The notes under the pieces were generated by a model. That model searched no databases and had not been told where the DNA came from. It saw only the letters and a program-made list of their open reading frames with translations. Source: CAYQVO01 sp964421085 (GTDB lineage Bacteria; Bdellovibrionota_C; UBA2361; CAYQVO01). From it: 51,900 nucleotides of DNA. Location of the stretch: the NCBI GenBank assembly GCA_964421085.1, contig CAYQVO010000025.1, positions 1 through 51,900 on the forward strand, written 5' to 3'. Shown in pieces: positions 33,159 through 42,612 of the stretch (positions within the stretch are counted from its first letter, which is position 1; each line of letters starts with the position of its first letter). Made by a program: the position numbers and the translations under genes.

Positions 33159-34674
33159 AGCACGGACTGATTCCTCAAACGGAATACTTTTGAGCACTGC
33201 CGTTTCGCAGCAGCCGGTGGTGAAGCGCTGCTGCGTCAAAGCTGCGCAGCGCGGGGTGCGCGAAGACATGTCTGTCGCCCTTGCCCGGGCTCTGGCGCCG
33301 AAGGCTGCCGTACTGCCCTTTTATCCCGTACAGGATTTCAAAATTCTTTATCAACTCGCGGCAAAAGGCCTCAATTACACCCCTCTTTCCGGAATCGAGC
33401 AGGAATGCCGTAAAGCTTATGAACAGCAGGAACTGGTTCATCTGGATCGGCGCTACTGGGGCCTCATCCTGGATATTACGGGCACCGGAAAAATCTATGA
33501 AAGCGAATCTTCACTTGCGAAGCAGCTTCTGAAAAAACTTTCCGGGAGCGGGATAGAAGCAAGGATTGCTGTTGCTCCGACGATAGGCTGCGCATGGGCT
33601 GTTTCGCGTTATTCAGATCCGGAAGTTTCCATAGTAAGCAGGCCTTTTCTTGCGGAAGCTCTGGCGAAACTGCCGGTTGAGTCTCTCCGCCTTGACAGGG
33701 AAACAGTTGAGACTCTGCATATGCTTGGCATCTATATAATACACGACCTGAGAAAGCTTCCGCGAAAGTCTCTTACCATGCGTTTCGGGGGGACTCTTCT
33801 CAAACGACTCGACCAGGCGCATGGGAGCATCGAAGAAACGTATCATCAGATAACACGCAGAGAGTCTTTATCCGTTAAAAGGACTTTCGAGACGCATCTG
33901 GCTGACCGCGAGCAGCTGAAGCGCGGCGCCATACTCCTGCTCGAGCAGCTCCTGATAAAGCTTCATGACCAGCGAAGTCAGGCGGGCTTTTTCCGTCTCA
34001 TTATCGAAATGGAAAGAGAAGACGGACGCACAGTCTATGAAAAGAGAGAGATGGCTCTTCACGGCAGTTCGGAAAAGTTTTCTCATGTCCTTTCCGTGAT
34101 GGAACCTGTTTTCGAATCAGTGCCGGTTTCAGGAACTGTGTCCGCCATCGGGATTTACGCGTTCAACATAACACCTTCCCGGAACATACAGGCCGGTTTC
34201 ACCGGGGAAGAGGAAGAAGTGCTGCGCGAAAGAAGCGCTTCGGAGCTTATTGATAATATTGCCGCGAGAACAGGAGAAACCGGGATAAAAGCGGCGGAGC
34301 TTAAGCCTTCCTATATCCCTGAAAAAGCCGGAAGCTTTGTGCCCCTGGCACAGCACTCAAGGGACAGGAAGATCATTGAAAATTATCCCCATTTCGACAG
34401 GCCGCCCCTCCTTTTTAACCGTCCTGAATCTGTCCAGGTCCTGTCGCTTCTGCCCGATCACCCGCCTTCGCGAATTCAGTGGCGGGGCAGAAGTTACAGG
34501 ATAATACGCGGTGCCGGTCCGGAGCGGATTGCAGCGGAATGGTGGGAACAGTACGCGGATGATCCGTTCGAGGAACGGGACTACTTCAAGATACAGGATG
34601 AGACCGGAAGGTGGTTGTGGGTTTTCAGGATGAAACTCTCGCAGCAATGGTTTGTTCATGGAGTGTGGACATGA
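33046..34674 (+). CDS. imuB: ImuB, inactive Y-family polymerase homolog
   Basis: A 542-residue Y-family DNA polymerase-like scaffold that links ImuA, DnaE2 and the beta clamp during mutagenic repair. The N-terminus YLLIYLPMWSVNLAQRR is the ImuB form of the palm start, without the catalytic Asp of active Y-family enzymes. Finger/palm blocks follow (LLKKLSGSGIEARIAVAPTI, SIVSRPFLAEALAKLPVESL) and a little-finger-like part. VQVLSLLPDHPPS near residue 465 could be the clamp-binding element; this is a guess. It overlaps imuA by 113 nt and dnaE2 by 4 nt. Confidence 0.9.
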   Translation: MERRYLLIYLPMWSVNLAQRRLTNIRKRKSIGSAGEHKARTDSSNGILLSTAVSQQPVVKRCCVKAAQRGVREDMSVALARALAPKAAVLPFYPVQDFKILYQLAAKGLNYTPLSGIEQECRKAYEQQELVHLDRRYWGLILDITGTGKIYESESSLAKQLLKKLSGSGIEARIAVAPTIGCAWAVSRYSDPEVSIVSRPFLAEALAKLPVESLRLDRETVETLHMLGIYIIHDLRKLPRKSLTMRFGGTLLKRLDQAHGSIEETYHQITRRESLSVKRTFETHLADREQLKRGAILLLEQLLIKLHDQRSQAGFFRLIIEMEREDGRTVYEKREMALHGSSEKFSHVLSVMEPVFESVPVSGTVSAIGIYAFNITPSRNIQAGFTGEEEEVLRERSASELIDNIAARTGETGIKAAELKPSYIPEKAGSFVPLAQHSRDRKIIENYPHFDRPPLLFNRPESVQVLSLLPDHPPSRIQWRGRSYRIIRGAGPERIAAEWWEQYADDPFEERDYFKIQDETGRWLWVFRMKLSQQWFVHGVWT

Positions 34675-37600
34675 ACTGGGTTGAACTTCAGGTCTTGAGC
34701 AACTTTTCATTTCTCCGCGGGGCGAGTCATCCTGAAGAATATGTCTTCGAAGCTGTGCAGCATGGATATAAAGCCATTGCGGTCACGGACCTCAACACAT
34801 TCGGCGGAACAGTACGGGCGCATGTAGCCGCGAAAGCCGGTGGAATCAGATTCATCGCGGGGGTACACTTGAGACTTGGCGCCCTTTCTGTTCTCGCATA
34901 CCCTGCGAGCCGCGAAGGATACGCGCAGTTGTGCACCCTCCTTACTCTCGGAAACCGCCGGGGGGAAAAAGGCGAATGCATTCTCAGCGCAGAGGATTTT
35001 TTGAACCATGCGCGGGACGTCGTCTGCATTCTGATACCGCCATGCTTTGATGCCCTTCAGGATCGGGAAATTATAGATAACGACCTCTTCTGGAAACACT
35101 CTCTTCTGTTCAAGGAAACGCTTCCTGAGGGTTTTCTCTCTATTGCATTCACAAGGAACTATGACCAGCGGAACATTTGCCGGCTGGAGCCGGTAAAGGC
35201 GGGAGCGCGGGCATCCGGGCTTCCCCTCGTCGCCGTAAACGACATCTACTACCACGCTCCGGACCGGAAGCCGCTGCAGGATGTCCTGACCTGCATAAGA
35301 AACAAATGCACTGTGGAAAAAGCCGGTTTTCTGCTCCTCAAAAATTCAGACCGCCATCTGAAAGACCCTTCCTGGATCGCGCATCTCTACAGGGCGGAAC
35401 CAGAGGCCGTAAGGCGCACTCTCGAAATAGAGGAGATGACACGCGGCTTTTCGCTCGACGACCTGAAATATGAATACCCGGACGAAATCTGCCCGGAAGG
35501 AAAGTCTCCACTTGAATACCTAAGGGAACTCACATGGGAGGGGGCTGAAGCCCGGTATCCCGGAGGAGTTTCGGAGAAAGTGACGCGGCTTCTCGATCAG
35601 GAATTCGCCCTCATAGAAGAGCTTGGCTATGAAAAGTACTTTCTTACGTGCCACGACATTGTGCGTTTTGCGCGGTCGAAGGGAATTCTCTGCCAGGGTA
35701 GAGGCGCTGCCGCAAACTCGGCTGTATGCTTCTGTCTCGGCATTACTTCCGTCGATCCTGAAAAAATCGATATTCTCTTCGCGCGATTCGTCAGCAAAGA
35801 ACGGAACGAACCGCCGGACATAGACATCGACTTCGAACATGAGAGGCGGGAGGAAGTCATTCAGTACATCTACTCGAAGTACGGAAGGCACAGAGCCGGT
35901 CTGACTGCGGAGGTCATTACCTGCCGGCACAGAAGCGCAATCCGCGACGTGGGGAAAGCCCTCGGGCTTTCTCTGGAGATAGTCGACAGGCTTGCAAAAG
36001 GCATTCACCGGTGGACTGAGTGCGTTCTTCCCGAAGCGTTTATCCGCGAACTTGGGCTTGATCCCGGGGACCGGATCATCCGTAATGCGCTGGTTCTCTC
36101 CCGGCAGATTTTCGGCTTTCCGAGGCATCTCTCGCAGCATGTAGGAGGTTTTATAATTTCACTCAGGCCTCTCTCCGAAACAGTGCCGATACTTAATGCC
36201 GCAATGCCCGATCGCACCATAATTGAATGGGACAAAGACGACATCGAAGAGCTCGGGATGCTGAAAATCGACGTGCTTGGTCTCGGGATGCTCACCTGCA
36301 TAAGAAAAGCGCTCGAGCTTGTAAATGAACGCCGCATGCGGGAGGGAAGAGAGGGCTTTGAGCTTCACACCATCCCTTCGGAAGATCCTGGTGTTTACGA
36401 CATGCTCTGCGAGTCGGATTCGGTGGGAGTTTTTCAGGTCGAGTCGCGCGCGCAGATGTCGATGCTTCCAAGACTTAAACCGAGGTGCTTTTACGATCTC
36501 GTAATTGAAGTCGCGATCGTCCGCCCCGGTCCGATTCATGGCGACATGGTGCATCCTTTCCTGAGGCGGAGGGCGGGAGATGAACCCGTTTCTTTTCCTG
36601 ACGACGAGGTAAAAGAAATTCTGGGTAAAACGCTGGGCGTTCCGCTTTTTCAGGAGCAGGCTATGCGGCTTGCGATAGTGCTTGCGCAGTTCACTCCAGG
36701 TGAGGCTGAAAGACTTAGAAGAGCAATGGCGGCATGGAAGAAAAACAAAGCCCTTATTGATTCATTCCGGCTGCGAATTGTGAAGGGGATGACGGAAAAG
36801 GGCTATACGGCCCGGTTTGCCGAGACCTGCGTAAACCAGATAAAAGGATTCAGCGAGTACGGCTTCCCGGAATCCCACGCAGCATCGTTTGCTCTTCTCG
36901 TTTATGCATCTGCGTGGCTGAAGCGTTATTATCCTGTCGAGTATGCATGCGCTCTTCTGAACAGTCAGCCGATGGGTTTTTATTCTCCGTCCCAGATAGT
37001 GCAGGATCTGGAGGCACACGGTTACACGGCACTGACTGTCGATGTAAACAGCAGCGGGTGGGACTGCCGGGTCGAAGACGGTTCGCTTCGACTTGGAATG
37101 CGGCTTATCCGCGGAATGCGGAAGGAACAGGGGCTTCTGATTGAATCCCTTGTAAAGGAGGGGGGCGAAACAGATTCTGTGCGGGAGCTGTGGCTCAGGG
37201 CGTATGAAAGGAAGGCGCCCCTGAGAAAATACTCGCTCATTCATCTTGCAGAAGCGGACGCTTTTCAATCTCTCGGTTTAACCAGGCGGGACGCTTTATG
37301 GGAGATCAAAGGGCTTCCCGACCAGGCTCTTCCTCTTGATCCATTCGAGAGTATTAACAAAGAGAATGTTACGCTCGAAAAATACTCGCTTCAGGAATCG
37401 ATGTTTCAGGACTACAGCGCCATGGGGCTTTCTCTTAAAGCGCACCCTGTTTCGTTTATACGCGACGAACTTACAAAGCGAAGGGCTGTTACTGCGAAAC
37501 GGCTTGCGGAAATTAAAAAAGGCGCAGACAGGGTCCATGTATCCGCTGCCGGTATGGCGACAGTCCGGCAGCGGCCGCGAAGCGCGAATGGCGTTGTTTT

Positions 37601-37826
37601 CATCACCCTTGAAGACGAGACGGGGAATTTCAATCTGATTATTCGGCCGAAAGTTTTCGATGAGTATTCATCTATCGTCCTTTCAAGCAGCTGCCTTCTC
37701 GCGCACGGCCTTCTGGAAAAGGTCGGGCGCCTTTCATATATAAATGTGCAGAGGCTCGAGAGCATGGATGAGAAGCTTTTCAGAAACAGGGATATCGATC
37801 TGCCGTCGAGGAGTTATTCGTATTGA
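34671..37826 (+). CDS. dnaE2: Error-prone DNA polymerase III alpha subunit DnaE2 (ImuC)
   Basis: A 1051-residue C-family polymerase that performs damage-induced mutagenesis with ImuA and ImuB. The PHP domain opens with LQVLSNFSFLRGASHPEEYV. The palm has GRGAAANSAVCFCLGIT and the catalytic PPDIDIDFEHERREEV. The finger block VESRAQMSMLPRLKPRCFYD and the OB-fold near the end (VFITLEDETGNFNLIIRPKV) are in place. The N-terminus SFLRGASHP and the gene order are typical of DnaE2 and not of replicative DnaE. ATG 34671 overlaps the imuB stop as ATGA, so translation is coupled; an upstream start at 34611 is less likely. Confidence 0.95.
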   Translation: MNWVELQVLSNFSFLRGASHPEEYVFEAVQHGYKAIAVTDLNTFGGTVRAHVAAKAGGIRFIAGVHLRLGALSVLAYPASREGYAQLCTLLTLGNRRGEKGECILSAEDFLNHARDVVCILIPPCFDALQDREIIDNDLFWKHSLLFKETLPEGFLSIAFTRNYDQRNICRLEPVKAGARASGLPLVAVNDIYYHAPDRKPLQDVLTCIRNKCTVEKAGFLLLKNSDRHLKDPSWIAHLYRAEPEAVRRTLEIEEMTRGFSLDDLKYEYPDEICPEGKSPLEYLRELTWEGAEARYPGGVSEKVTRLLDQEFALIEELGYEKYFLTCHDIVRFARSKGILCQGRGAAANSAVCFCLGITSVDPEKIDILFARFVSKERNEPPDIDIDFEHERREEVIQYIYSKYGRHRAGLTAEVITCRHRSAIRDVGKALGLSLEIVDRLAKGIHRWTECVLPEAFIRELGLDPGDRIIRNALVLSRQIFGFPRHLSQHVGGFIISLRPLSETVPILNAAMPDRTIIEWDKDDIEELGMLKIDVLGLGMLTCIRKALELVNERRMREGREGFELHTIPSEDPGVYDMLCESDSVGVFQVESRAQMSMLPRLKPRCFYDLVIEVAIVRPGPIHGDMVHPFLRRRAGDEPVSFPDDEVKEILGKTLGVPLFQEQAMRLAIVLAQFTPGEAERLRRAMAAWKKNKALIDSFRLRIVKGMTEKGYTARFAETCVNQIKGFSEYGFPESHAASFALLVYASAWLKRYYPVEYACALLNSQPMGFYSPSQIVQDLEAHGYTALTVDVNSSGWDCRVEDGSLRLGMRLIRGMRKEQGLLIESLVKEGGETDSVRELWLRAYERKAPLRKYSLIHLAEADAFQSLGLTRRDALWEIKGLPDQALPLDPFESINKENVTLEKYSLQESMFQDYSAMGLSLKAHPVSFIRDELTKRRAVTAKRLAEIKKGADRVHVSAAGMATVRQRPRSANGVVFITLEDETGNFNLIIRPKVFDEYSSIVLSSSCLLAHGLLEKVGRLSYINVQRLESMDEKLFRNRDIDLPSRSYSY

Positions 37827-38095
37827 GAGATGAAGGCGCGGGACACATCGGCCCCTGTTCATTCTGCCCGTTCTCAGCCGCAGGGGAAGGGCGTCACTTC
37901 GATGAAACCACGCATCCTGCAATCGGAGAACCGGGCAGACTTGAAACGGTGAATGAGATGCGAATCGAAGCTTTATGCGAACGGGAAAAGCTCGAGATGG
38001 TACTCGCTGCCGTTCAGAAGGTTCATCCACACGAAGAAATTGCGGTTGATGTCCATCCGGTGGAGTTCCGGAGGCTGACGAAGAAACATCATTGA
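37823..38095 (+). CDS. Truncated YqfO/CutA-like (NIF3-insert type) domain protein
   Basis: The 90 residues match most of the small YqfO-type domain: GAGHIGPCSFCPF, GEGRHFDETTHPAIGEPGRL and the end VQKVHPHEEIAVDVHPVEF. The first beta strand and helix of this domain (about 25 residues) are missing. In-frame codons inside the end of dnaE2 (AVEELFV) continue the similarity for some residues without an ATG, GTG or TTG, up to a TGA at 37769-37771. TTG at 37823 overlaps the dnaE2 stop. It is either a 5'-truncated gene or a product re-initiated after dnaE2. Function unknown; such proteins are thought to bind metals or ligands. Confidence 0.55.
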   Translation: MRDEGAGHIGPCSFCPFSAAGEGRHFDETTHPAIGEPGRLETVNEMRIEALCEREKLEMVLAAVQKVHPHEEIAVDVHPVEFRRLTKKHH

Positions 38096-38108
38096 GTGTG
38101 AGACTTTT

Positions 38109-38679
38109 TCAGAGTGTCTCCTTCCGGACACTATCAAACGAGATCTCCAGGTCAGTTTCGAGTTCGCAGTCATAAGCCCGCAGCCATTTTCTGATATATT
38201 GCTCATTGAACCGGGGATTCCTGATGAGAAGTCCCCGGACATCTTCAAGATCTCTCGGGCGTCCTGCTATCAGTTTATGAATAACCACGTCTTCCACTGT
38301 CGCAACGCGCACCCTTGCGCTCCCCACCTGCGTGTTTACGGCTCGCGCGACAGCTTCTCTCTCATAACCGGAGAGCGAGAAGATGATGTCCACTCGTATT
38401 CCTGTTTCGCTATCCTGAACTGGAAGCACAAAGGTCTCCTGCAGGAATTCAGTGACATGATCGACAAGCGGCACGAGCCCGATCGACGGAAGAAGATCAA
38501 GCACTTTCGCGGCTTCAGACGGCTCGAGCGCAAGAGTTACATCAATATCGTATGTAAGACGGGGCTCTCCATGCACAAGANNNNNNNNNNAGAACGGCCT
38601 GCCCTCCGATTATCATATACGGAATTTCCGCCTGCTCGAACGTCAGCGCCAGCTTTTCAAGGATCTTTTCGAAGCCCAT
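38109..38679 (-). CDS. Nucleotidyltransferase of AbiEii-like family, broken by an assembly gap
   Basis: The 5' part from ATG 38679 reads MGFEKILEKLALTFEQAEIP, then YMIIGGQAVL. After ten N the frame resumes as LVHGEPRLTYDIDVTLAL. GGQAV and the metal-binding DIDV with a later DIIF are hallmarks of minimal nucleotidyltransferases found in toxin-antitoxin modules. IHKLIAGRPRDLEDVRGLL near the C-terminus is also typical of this group. The length with ten N is not a multiple of three, so the gap size is nominal and the gene may be intact. It overlaps its upstream partner by 23 nt. Toxin, antitoxin or housekeeping role is unknown. Confidence 0.75.
38581..38590. other. Assembly gap (10 N) inside the nucleotidyltransferase gene
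   Basis: Ten N split the frame between GGQAVL and LVHGEPRLT. The frame does not close with exactly ten bases, so the length is a placeholder. Confidence 0.95.
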
Positions 38680-38881
38680 TAAGAATTCTCGATCGTCTTA
38701 TATCCACATCAATTCCCTCAAGCGGATTTGCAGGAGGAAACACCCCCAGCAGACGCGCCTCCTGGTACAGCGACTCCATCAGCCGGAGTCTCTGGCCGAC
38801 GTCTAAAGGTCCGGCAAGATATGATCGCTCGAACGAATCAAGAAGAGGAGTGCGCCGAATCATGGATAAAACTCCAACCAT
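38657..38881 (-). CDS. Small partner protein of the nucleotidyltransferase
   Basis: A 74-residue protein with the block PLLDSFERSYLAGPLDVGQR, then LRLMESLYQEARLLGVFPP and NPLEGIDVDIRRSRILN. Small proteins of this kind commonly precede AbiEii-like nucleotidyltransferases in bacteria, and the two overlap by 23 nt here, so they probably act together, perhaps as a toxin-antitoxin-like pair. This role is inference. No enzyme motif is seen. Confidence 0.65.
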   Translation of the reverse strand: MVGVLSMIRRTPLLDSFERSYLAGPLDVGQRLRLMESLYQEARLLGVFPPANPLEGIDVDIRRSRILNGLRKDP

Positions 38882-39023
38882 AGGCTCATATATTACAACT
38901 CTAGCACGGCGTCAGTGTGTTGACTATCTTGTCTCCCCGATTCGCCTCATCCGCCATATCACAGAACATATCACGGGCAGATCGACTTGATATCACACGG
39001 ATACCGGGTGATCGCAAAAGTCT

Positions 39024-39296
39024 TTGCCCTCCGCGAGATATGAGCCACACGTGTCTGAATACAGCACTGATGCTCTGGAGGTCCAGAAGAATCTGGTAAA
39101 ATCGGGCGGGGTTGATGTCATTATTGACGATCTCCCTGCAACGGGCGGGACTATGGAGGCGGCGATTAAGGGGATTGAAATGTGCGGCGCAAAAGTCGGC
39201 CTTGTACTCGTTGTCATAGAACTCTCCGATCTCGGCGCAGAGAGCAGCCGCGAGATGCCCGGGGAATACGACGGATCCCATCCAGGCTGGGGCTGA
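39024..39296 (+). pseudogene. apt: Adenine phosphoribosyltransferase remnant
   Basis: SEYSTDALEVQKNLVKSGG and VDVIIDDLPATGGTMEAAIK match the PRPP loop region of Apt (EYGTDxLEIHKD, VDDLLATGGT). The N-terminal half, which would hold the purine-binding part, is not found in this frame: a TGA lies at 39009-39011, and the fragment RIPGDRKSL of the neighbouring frame seems to be the broken continuation. The C-terminus is also short. The start at 39024 (TTG) is nominal. It is a decayed gene rather than a short functional enzyme. Confidence 0.65.
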
Positions 39297-39368
39297 GATA
39301 TTGGGGGAGAAATGGGAAGGGTGATGGCCCGATCAGGGCGTTCTGCCGGAGCCCCCCAGTCGCGACAC

Positions 39369-39931
39369 TCACAAACCCATCTGCTTCAGTCCCTGCTGCC
39401 AGGGCCGGATTTCCACCGGCCCGATCTGCTTCCGTGTCGCACCCGGATAGAGAACGATCGGCCTGCATTGCGCGCCATAATATTCGCTGAATTTCTTCAA
39501 CCCCCGCAAATCTGCAGGGGTGACATTCTGCGACGCTTTTACCTCCACAGCAAAAACCGTCTTACCGAGCTCACATATGAAATCAGCCTCGGCGCCGTGC
39601 TCCGTCCGGTAAGTCGAGATGCGGGCCTCCTTGTCCCGGGACTGGATAGATGCAGACAGCTGTGATGCGATGCTCGAACAGGGGACCAACACGATCCTGC
39701 GATGCTTCGAAGTTTCCAGACCACGCCGCGGCGACCGAAATGAATCTGGCAAACCCTTCGAGGCTGCGGGTGAGACCTTCTGCCTGAATCTCTTCTTTCA
39801 AACAGGTTGCTGCAGCCGGTAATGAATCTCGCAATCATGCGGGCAAAATACCGCGGAATTTGCCTGGACAGCTCCAGGCAGCATGGGAGACGATCAGAAG
39901 AACCTCCCCAATATCCTCCTGCTTTTCGCAT
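39369..39931 (-). pseudogene. Decayed AAA ATPase with DUF4143-type C-terminus
   Basis: Two frames carry parts of one protein. One has LKEEIQAEGLTRSLEGFARF followed by ISVAAAWSGNF (about 39800-39690). The other has ISTYRTEHGAEADFICELGK and TVFAVEVKASQNVTPADLRG down to 39369. These are the DUF4143 blocks of ATPases found in defence and mobile regions. The Walker A/B domain is absent and the two blocks are in different frames, with sequence missing between them. Further upstream, HAAWSCPGKF and YFARMIARFI-like codons lie in yet other frames. The gene is no longer functional. Confidence 0.65.
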
Positions 39932-40178
39932 CGAGGCTCTTTAAATCAGGAATGATATTCCGGATTCCCTGCCCGGCGATGGTCCTGCGAAATGGGTCCC
40001 TGCTCCTTCAATATTCACCCGTAAAGTCAGCCTCTCCTGGAATTATCGGCCGTTCTCTTGAAGTCCACGCAAGTGAAGTGTTATGCGAAAGAGTCACAAT
40101 CGGGCGTCTTAGCACCTGAAATCTGTCAAAAGTCCAGGGTTGCGGCCCGACAGTTCTTGAGCCTTGAGAGAGAGTCAT

Positions 40179-41267
40179 ATGTTATCACGCCTGTTTCTAT
40201 TATCAGTTTCGATCTTTATCTCACTGTCCCCTGTTTCTGCCGACGAATCGCTTCACCCTCTCCGCATCGGGGTAATCCTTCCCTTTACCGGCTTCGCAAA
40301 CGTCTGGGCCGATCAGGCGAGAAGAGGCATCGATATGGCGGTCGAGGAGGCAAATGCCCAGGGCGGCGTGAACGGGAGGAAGGTGGAAATCGTCTACGAA
40401 GACAGCGCTTCGAATCCGGCGGCGTCGGTAAACGCATTCAACAAGCTCGTTCAGAGCAATGGCGTCAAAGCGATCGTCGGTGACATAATCTCTTTTCTGA
40501 CACTGCCTCTGGCGCCGCTCGCGGAGCAGCAGCGGATTCTTCTTGTCACTCCATCCGTATTCGATTCGACCATTCCCGCGGGCACGGAATATTTCTTTTC
40601 GACGTGTCCCCGGAAGGAAAGCCTCCATCAGCCCGTGCGGAAGTTTTTCAAATCGAATCCCGGAATGAAGTCGGTGGCGATAATATGCGCAAACAATACA
40701 TGGGGACTGACTTATCTCGATGTCTGGAAACAGGAAGCGGCAGTCAACGGCGTGAAGGTCGTGGACGCAAACTGCATAAGCGATATGACATCCGATATGC
40801 GGGCGGAAGTCCTGAGAGCAAAGTCGAGAAAACCGGACGGATTAATCGTCGCCATCGGAATAGACAGGGCTGTCCGAAGAATGCGCGAGGCCGGAATGAA
40901 GGCAGTGGTGCTTACGACGAGCGATCTTGCGGAAGCAGTCGAAATGCGCGGTATGCCCATACAGGAAGCGGAAGGCGTATATTTCAACGACTGGAAGCCC
41001 TCGCAGGAATTCCAGGACGCTTTCACGCTCAGGTACGCCCGCACCCCGATTATGGAACCGCAGAACAGTTACGAGGCCTTGCGCTCAGTTCTGAAAGCTT
41101 ACGCCCTGAACAGCGGCAACCCGGCCGGGGGAATGAGGCGGGTGAAATACGAGGGAGTGATGGGCCCGATCGATTTTGCGCGTGGACCAGCTGGAAATTA
41201 CGCTGAAGGCGGGCTGTTCCGGGTAGAGCAGGGAAAAATCGCGATTCAGCAGCCGGGCGCTCGTTGA
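40179..41267 (+). CDS. LivK-like periplasmic binding protein (paralog 2)
   Basis: A 362-residue type I binding protein with a signal peptide (LSRLFLLSVSIFISLSPVSA). The opening LRIGVILPFTGFANVWADQA, the loop GGVNGRKVEIVYEDSASNPA and then SVNAFNKLVQS are the closest match in the window to branched-chain amino acid receptors. The ATG at 40179 has a GAGAGAGAG ribosome site; a TTG at 40164 is less likely. No permease or ATPase gene accompanies it. It follows the decayed region and precedes, convergently, the AEC transporter. Confidence 0.9.
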   Translation: MLSRLFLLSVSIFISLSPVSADESLHPLRIGVILPFTGFANVWADQARRGIDMAVEEANAQGGVNGRKVEIVYEDSASNPAASVNAFNKLVQSNGVKAIVGDIISFLTLPLAPLAEQQRILLVTPSVFDSTIPAGTEYFFSTCPRKESLHQPVRKFFKSNPGMKSVAIICANNTWGLTYLDVWKQEAAVNGVKVVDANCISDMTSDMRAEVLRAKSRKPDGLIVAIGIDRAVRRMREAGMKAVVLTTSDLAEAVEMRGMPIQEAEGVYFNDWKPSQEFQDAFTLRYARTPIMEPQNSYEALRSVLKAYALNSGNPAGGMRRVKYEGVMGPIDFARGPAGNYAEGGLFRVEQGKIAIQQPGAR

Positions 41268-41334
41268 CCCTCCACTTGATCGAAAACGCCGGGGGGAAAT
41301 TGACGATGAAAACAGCGATCTCTGCCCGCTCCGT

Positions 41335-42267
41335 TTACCAGTACCGGGAGCATATCTCCTTTGCCGCCGGCATTATGAAGAGCGAGACCAGCGTGCTCAA
41401 AAGGACTGTTACGGATATCATTCCCGAGCGGGTCCCGAACTGCGCGGCAAACGCAACCGTATTGGCGGCAAGGGGAATGAAGGAGAACACCATAAGCTCA
41501 AGCATCATTGGGCGCTCGAGAGTATGAAGCAGGGACGAGTCGGCAAGAAGAAACGCAAGAGTCATCAAGGGCCAGCCGATGAATCGTCCTGCAAAAGCAA
41601 GGGACACAAAACGGAAATTGAAGTCTTCGCGGGAAGCGCCTGAAATACCGAGCCCGACAAGGAGCATTCCAAGTACGCTGTATGCGTGAAGGAACTTTTC
41701 CGTGAATTCGGTGTAGAAGTAATTCTCCAGAAGTCCGCTTGAACGCAGGCAGAGACCGAGGACAAAGGCGTAAAGCATGGGAAGCTTCATCACTTTTATG
41801 ATGCTTTCCTTTACGTCGAACTTTCCGCGGGCAGCGAGATAATAGGCGACAACAACTTCGTAAAAGATAATACCCGTTACGGCGAGGACTACGAATTCCA
41901 GACTCTGCTCACCGAACAGGGCCAGCATCACTGGAATTCCGAAATACCCTGTGTTTCCGGAGCCGGCCGTCAGCGCAAGAAGATTTCTCCGGTCATCCTT
42001 CCAGATTCGGCCTCCAATCCGGTAAAAGATCAACGCAAGAATGGAGGGGACTATCATAAAGAAAAGGGGTATCACCAGAATCGAGGGGGCAATCCGGGAT
42101 CGAAGCGCGCCGTGAAAAACCACGAACGGAGAGATTATAAAGATAAGGAGCCTCGCTATTGATGTCTTTTCGACAGCCGCGAACTTCCCCGAAAGAAAGC
42201 CGAGAAATATGATCAAATAAAGGCCGAAAAGGCTGCCGATGGAAGAGAGGAACACCTGATAGGACAC
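41335..42267 (-). CDS. AEC-family (auxin efflux carrier-like) transporter
   Basis: A 310-residue membrane protein with about ten hydrophobic segments in two halves, as expected for the AEC/BART group. Recognisable blocks are LIIFLGFLSGKFAAVEKTSI, then LLALTAGSGNTGYFGIPVML in the crossover region and FSFIPLAANTVAFAAQFG near the end. Relatives export or import small carboxylates such as malate or malonate. Substrate unknown. It is divergent from the third LivK-like gene across 345 nt. Confidence 0.9.
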   Translation of the reverse strand: MSYQVFLSSIGSLFGLYLIIFLGFLSGKFAAVEKTSIARLLIFIISPFVVFHGALRSRIAPSILVIPLFFMIVPSILALIFYRIGGRIWKDDRRNLLALTAGSGNTGYFGIPVMLALFGEQSLEFVVLAVTGIIFYEVVVAYYLAARGKFDVKESIIKVMKLPMLYAFVLGLCLRSSGLLENYFYTEFTEKFLHAYSVLGMLLVGLGISGASREDFNFRFVSLAFAGRFIGWPLMTLAFLLADSSLLHTLERPMMLELMVFSFIPLAANTVAFAAQFGTRSGMISVTVLLSTLVSLFIMPAAKEICSRYW

Positions 42268-42612
42268 TGAAGTCTCGTAACATGAAGCGTTGCTTTGTTC
42301 AACCGGGTGTCTGCTGCCGGCAGTCAGGACATTATCTCACGGCGAACCTTCAAGTTCCTCCGGGCAACCGAAGCGCGAGCGATGGCTGATGATTTGCCTG
42401 GGCCGGAACCGCAGGTGCCGGCAAGTGAAGAAGTCCCGTCTCCTCTTCCTTTCCGGAGATCTTTTACCGGTCCTTCCGGCTGCTCCGTTCGAAAAAGGGG
42501 TTTTTGCGCTGTGGTCGCTCTCATATTTGTCATAGCAGCTTAAATGGCTTAAAAACGGGGGAAAGCAGGCCGCAAGATAGAACAGGCTGCCGCAACCTTG
42601 AGGAGTATATAA
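42268..42612. other. Intergenic region between AEC and LivK-like genes
   Basis: The 345 nt hold no recognised gene. One plus-strand frame from ATG 42382 to 42543 gives a 53-residue Pro/Glu-rich peptide with a short hydrophobic end (GFCAVVALIFVIAA); it could be a small membrane peptide or the remnant of a longer gene, but nothing supports translation. A GAGGAG ribosome site for the next gene lies at 42600-42605. No clear promoter is seen. Confidence 0.4.

Noticed and set aside
38109..38881. Confident call of an AbiE-type toxin-antitoxin system
   Set aside because: The nucleotidyltransferase family fits, but the small partner is not a recognisable AbiEi antitoxin and the gene contains a gap.
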